From Propionibacterium sp. (GTDB taxonomy: Bacteria > Actinomycetota > Actinomycetes > Actinomycetales > Actinomycetaceae): a DNA stretch of 6,016 nt. The notes below the pieces were generated by a model. That model worked only from the letters and a program-made list of their open reading frames with translations, was not told where the DNA came from and did no database searches. Positions 5,913-6,016 of the stretch are shown piece after piece. The stretch covers positions 1-6,016 of the forward strand of contig JAKECL010000141.1 in NCBI GenBank assembly GCA_030460725.1, written 5' to 3'. The stretch's first letter is position 1, and each line of letters starts with the position of its first letter. Position numbers and translations under genes: made by a program.

Positions 5913-6000
5913 GACGGACCTCGCCAAGAAAGACGACGGACCTCGTCAGGAAACAGGACGGACCTCGTCAGGAAACAGGACGGACCTCGTCAGGAAACTG
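5913..6000 (-). repeat. Tandem array 2: four units with an exact 22-bp period, inverted relative to array 1
   Basis: GACGGACCTCG begins at 5913, 5935, 5957 and 5979. The core GACGGACCTCGTC is followed by a 9-bp linker AGGAAACAG. Units 2 and 3 are identical, unit 4 differs only near its end (ACTG for ACAG), and unit 1 is diverged (CGCCAAGAAAGAC). The reverse complement of the core, GACGAGGTCCGTC, differs from the array 1 core at one base in 13. Array 2 on the minus strand and units 1-2 of array 1 on the plus strand also share TCCTGACGARGTCCG. The linkers otherwise differ between the arrays. The array stops at 6000, 16 bases before the window end. Confidence 0.93.
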
Positions 6001-6016
6001 TCATGTCGCAGGACTT

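Noticed and set aside
5856..6016. Possible small gene from GTG at 5856 running off the right edge
   Set aside because: Most of it is the 22-bp array read in successive frames, and it has no ribosome site and no recognisable product.

Overview
The window is GC-rich throughout and looks like the chromosome of a high-GC actinobacterium. The support is the strongly G/C third-codon bias, the GTG starts, the actinobacterial form of HflX (the run SEVEYRQIRLERVVLVG), and the neighbourhood of an RsmC-like methyltransferase, hflX and a DinG-type helicase. An Actinomyces-like organism is plausible, but the genus cannot be fixed from the sequence alone.

Left part (1-3813): a leftward two-gene unit. hflX encodes the ribosome-associated GTPase. 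It overlaps by 8 bases the GTG start of a DinG/Rad3-type iron-sulfur helicase gene, which runs off the left edge. The pair suggests joint expression of a ribosome-rescue factor and a DNA-repair helicase. A 125-bp divergent control region separates hflX from the rightward methyltransferase gene.

Middle (3814-4767): a 206-residue class I SAM-dependent methyltransferase of the RsmC-like 'MTS' type. Its last codons and stop lie inside the first copy of a six-copy tandem array with a 22-bp period (4411-4542). After the array come about 220 non-coding bases with a bulged hairpin, a GC-rich hairpin that may be a terminator, a perfect 12-bp palindrome and a 9-bp direct repeat.

Right part (4768-6016): a 346-residue protein of the actinobacterial AbiEi-antitoxin-like family, with a C-terminal Vsr/DUF559-like (PD-(D/E)XK-type) domain. 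It stands alone, with no toxin partner in view. Its codon use is looser than that of its neighbours, which suggests accessory DNA. Downstream is a second 22-bp-period array (5913-6000). Its 13-bp core matches the first array's core at 12 of 13 positions, but in inverted orientation.

The left and centre are conserved housekeeping genes. The unusual part is 4411-6000: a lone nuclease-like/AbiEi-like gene bracketed by two related, inverted arrays of 22-bp direct repeats. This is the best candidate for something undescribed, such as a mobile or cassette-like unit, iteron-like protein-binding arrays, or a repeat family that seeds at gene 3' ends.
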